From Streptomyces himastatinicus ATCC 53653 (GTDB lineage Bacteria > Actinomycetota > Actinomycetes > Streptomycetales > Streptomycetaceae): a stretch of DNA of 56,953 bases. Made by a program: the position numbers and the translations under genes. Shown piece by piece: positions 55,672-56,953 of this stretch (positions are counted from its first letter, which is position 1; each line of letters opens with the position of its first letter). The stretch covers positions 6,048,018 through 6,104,970 of the forward strand of contig NZ_GG657754.1 of assembly GCF_000158915.1 (NCBI RefSeq), written 5' to 3'. The notes under the pieces were generated by a model. That model worked only from the letters and a program-made list of their open reading frames with translations. It had not been told where the DNA came from and did no database searches.

Positions 55672-56949
55672 ATGGACGCCATCTCCGTCATCCGAGCCAA
55701 GCGCGACGGCGGCCGCCTGAGCGACGCCCAGATCGACTGGATCATCGACGCCTATACGCGCGGCGAGGTCGCCCACGAGCAGATGTCCGCCCTCGCGATG
55801 GCGATCTTCCTGACCGGCATGGACCGCGCGGAGATCGCCCGCTGGACCGCCGCGATGATCGCCTCCGGTGAGCGGATGGACTTCTCCTCGCTGCCCCGCC
55901 CGACCGCCGACAAGCACTCCACGGGCGGCGTCGGCGACAAGATCACCCTCCCGCTGGCGCCCCTGGTCGCCGCCTGCGGCGCCGCCGTACCGCAGCTCTC
56001 CGGCCGGGGCCTCGGCCACACCGGCGGCACCCTCGACAAGCTGGAGTCCATCCCCGGCTGGCGGGCCTCGCTCTCCAACGACGACATGCTCGACGTGCTG
56101 CGCTCCGTGGGCTCCGTCATCTGCGCGGCGGGCGACGGCCTCGCGCCCGCCGACAAGAAGCTCTACGCCCTCCGCGACGTCACCGGCACGGTCGAATCGA
56201 TCCCGCTCATCGCCTCCTCGATCATGTCCAAGAAGATCGCCGAGGGCACCGGCTCGCTGGTCCTGGACGTCAAGGTCGGCTCCGGCGCCTTCATGAAGGA
56301 CATCGACGCCGCCCGCGAACTGGCCACCACCATGGTCGGCCTCGGCACCGACCACGGCGTCCGCACCACCGCCCTGCTCACCGACATGGCCACCCCGCTC
56401 GGGCTGACCGCGGGCAACGCGCTCGAAGTCCGCGAATCCGTCGAGGTCCTGGCGGGCGGCGGCCCCGCCGACGTCGTCGAACTCACCCTCGCCCTGGCCC
56501 GCGAGATGCTCGACGCGGCCGGGCTCCCCGACGCCGACCCCGCCAAGGCGCTCGCCGACGGCACCGCCATGGACCACTGGCGGCGCATGATCACCGCCCA
56601 GGGCGGCGACGCTGACGCGTCGTTGCCGGTGGCCCGCGAACAGCACATTGTCACCGCGGAGTCGACCGGCGTCCTCACCCGCCTCGACGCCTACGCGGTG
56701 GGCGTCGCCGCCTGGCGGCTGGGCGCCGGGCGCGCCCGCAAGGAGGACCCCGTGCAGGCGGGCGCGGGCATCGAGATCCACGCCAAGCCGGGCGACCAGG
56801 TCACCGCCGGACAGCCCCTGCTGACCCTCCACACGGATACCCCGGCGGCGTTCACGTACGCGCTGGAGGCCCTGGACGGCGCCACTGATTACGCCCCGGA
56901 GGGCACCGCGTTCACGTCGAAGCCGATCGTGCTGGAGCGCATCGCCTGA
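55672..56949 (+). CDS. deoA: Thymidine (pyrimidine-nucleoside) phosphorylase
   Basis: 425 aa. The family N-terminus MDAISVIRAKRDGGRLSDAQ is followed by the phosphate-binding site KHSTGGVGDKITLPLAPLVA, the signature SGRGLGHTGGTLDKLESIPG and SIMSKKIAEGTGSLVLDVKV. The C-terminal barrel-sandwich domain (YAVGVAAWRLGAGRARKEDP, IEIHAKPGDQVTAGQPLLTL) is complete. It splits thymidine or uridine with phosphate into base and (deoxy)ribose-1-phosphate. It starts 30 bp after cdd and is complete, ending four bases before the window's edge. Confidence 0.96.
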   Translation: MDAISVIRAKRDGGRLSDAQIDWIIDAYTRGEVAHEQMSALAMAIFLTGMDRAEIARWTAAMIASGERMDFSSLPRPTADKHSTGGVGDKITLPLAPLVAACGAAVPQLSGRGLGHTGGTLDKLESIPGWRASLSNDDMLDVLRSVGSVICAAGDGLAPADKKLYALRDVTGTVESIPLIASSIMSKKIAEGTGSLVLDVKVGSGAFMKDIDAARELATTMVGLGTDHGVRTTALLTDMATPLGLTAGNALEVRESVEVLAGGGPADVVELTLALAREMLDAAGLPDADPAKALADGTAMDHWRRMITAQGGDADASLPVAREQHIVTAESTGVLTRLDAYAVGVAAWRLGAGRARKEDPVQAGAGIEIHAKPGDQVTAGQPLLTLHTDTPAAFTYALEALDGATDYAPEGTAFTSKPIVLERIA

Positions 56950-56953
56950 CGCG

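Noticed and set aside
1..56953. tRNA, rRNA, CRISPR arrays, known riboswitches, phage attachment sites
   Set aside because: Scanned by eye on both strands; no cloverleaf, repeat-spacer array or tyrosine-integrase gene was found. A covariance-model search could still reveal small RNAs.

Overview
The window is high-GC actinomycete chromosome and almost certainly Streptomyces. Third codon positions are strongly G/C-biased and GTG starts are common. TetR, XRE-MmyB, SARP and MEDS-type regulators are abundant, and the window carries a DUF574 methyltransferase, secreted Cys-containing small proteins, a gluconate/idonate operon and a Kdn/sialic-acid-like cell-wall glycopolymer cluster. I saw no tRNA, rRNA, CRISPR array or intact prophage.

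Layout. (1) 1-1364: the N-terminus of a SARP regulator, then a long intergenic segment built from four imperfect GC-rich repeats. (2) 1365-8490: alpha/beta hydrolase, DUF574 methyltransferase, a DnaE polymerase placed one base behind a TetR gene, and a divergent AI-2E-type permease with a palindromic operator between. (3) 8601-15190: lipoprotein, membrane protein, DUF1963 protein, HTH protein with a structured leader, a seven-repeat lectin-like beta-propeller, a secreted protein, a decayed mepB and a VOC protein. (4) 15181-19577: MEDS/ATPase anti-sigma-type protein, two aldo/keto reductases and a TetR with twin operators. (5) 19606-24377: a complete L-idonate/D-gluconate catabolic unit (GntR, GntK, GntP, IdnO, IdnD) closed by a strong terminator. 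(6) 24389-31764: an MmyB-regulator remnant, a divergent AraC/NmrA pair, an orphan SLATT two-TM protein, a D-Ala-D-Ala carboxypeptidase, a divergent TetR/FAD-monooxygenase pair and a CaiB-type CoA-transferase. (7) 31816-37667: accessory, decaying DNA with several pseudogenes, small acidic hypothetical proteins and a 3.5-kb TetR/XRE/MFS segment bounded by a 23-bp perfect inverted repeat and carrying an internally deleted transposase. (8) 37668-39535: AlkD-like repair protein, MOSC protein, small secreted protein. (9) 39632-48473: nonulosonate glycopolymer locus (acyltransferase, two polysialyltransferase-like enzymes, GT2, DUF6716 protein, NeuA fused to a HAD phosphatase, NeuB). (10) 48671-56949: M20 amidohydrolase, then a tightly coupled nucleoside uptake and salvage operon (BMP lipoprotein, ABC ATPase, two permeases, cytidine deaminase, thymidine phosphorylase).

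How the parts work together. The idonate unit should convert L-idonate to 5-ketogluconate, gluconate and then 6-phosphogluconate. In the glycopolymer locus, NeuB could make a nonulosonate 9-phosphate, the HAD half of the fusion could dephosphorylate it, and the NeuA half could activate it with CTP. The GT2, DUF6716 and polysialyltransferase-like proteins would then polymerise it and the acyltransferase would decorate it. No epimerase (NeuC) is present, so Kdn made from mannose-6-phosphate is the best inference. The last operon imports nucleosides and feeds two salvage enzymes.
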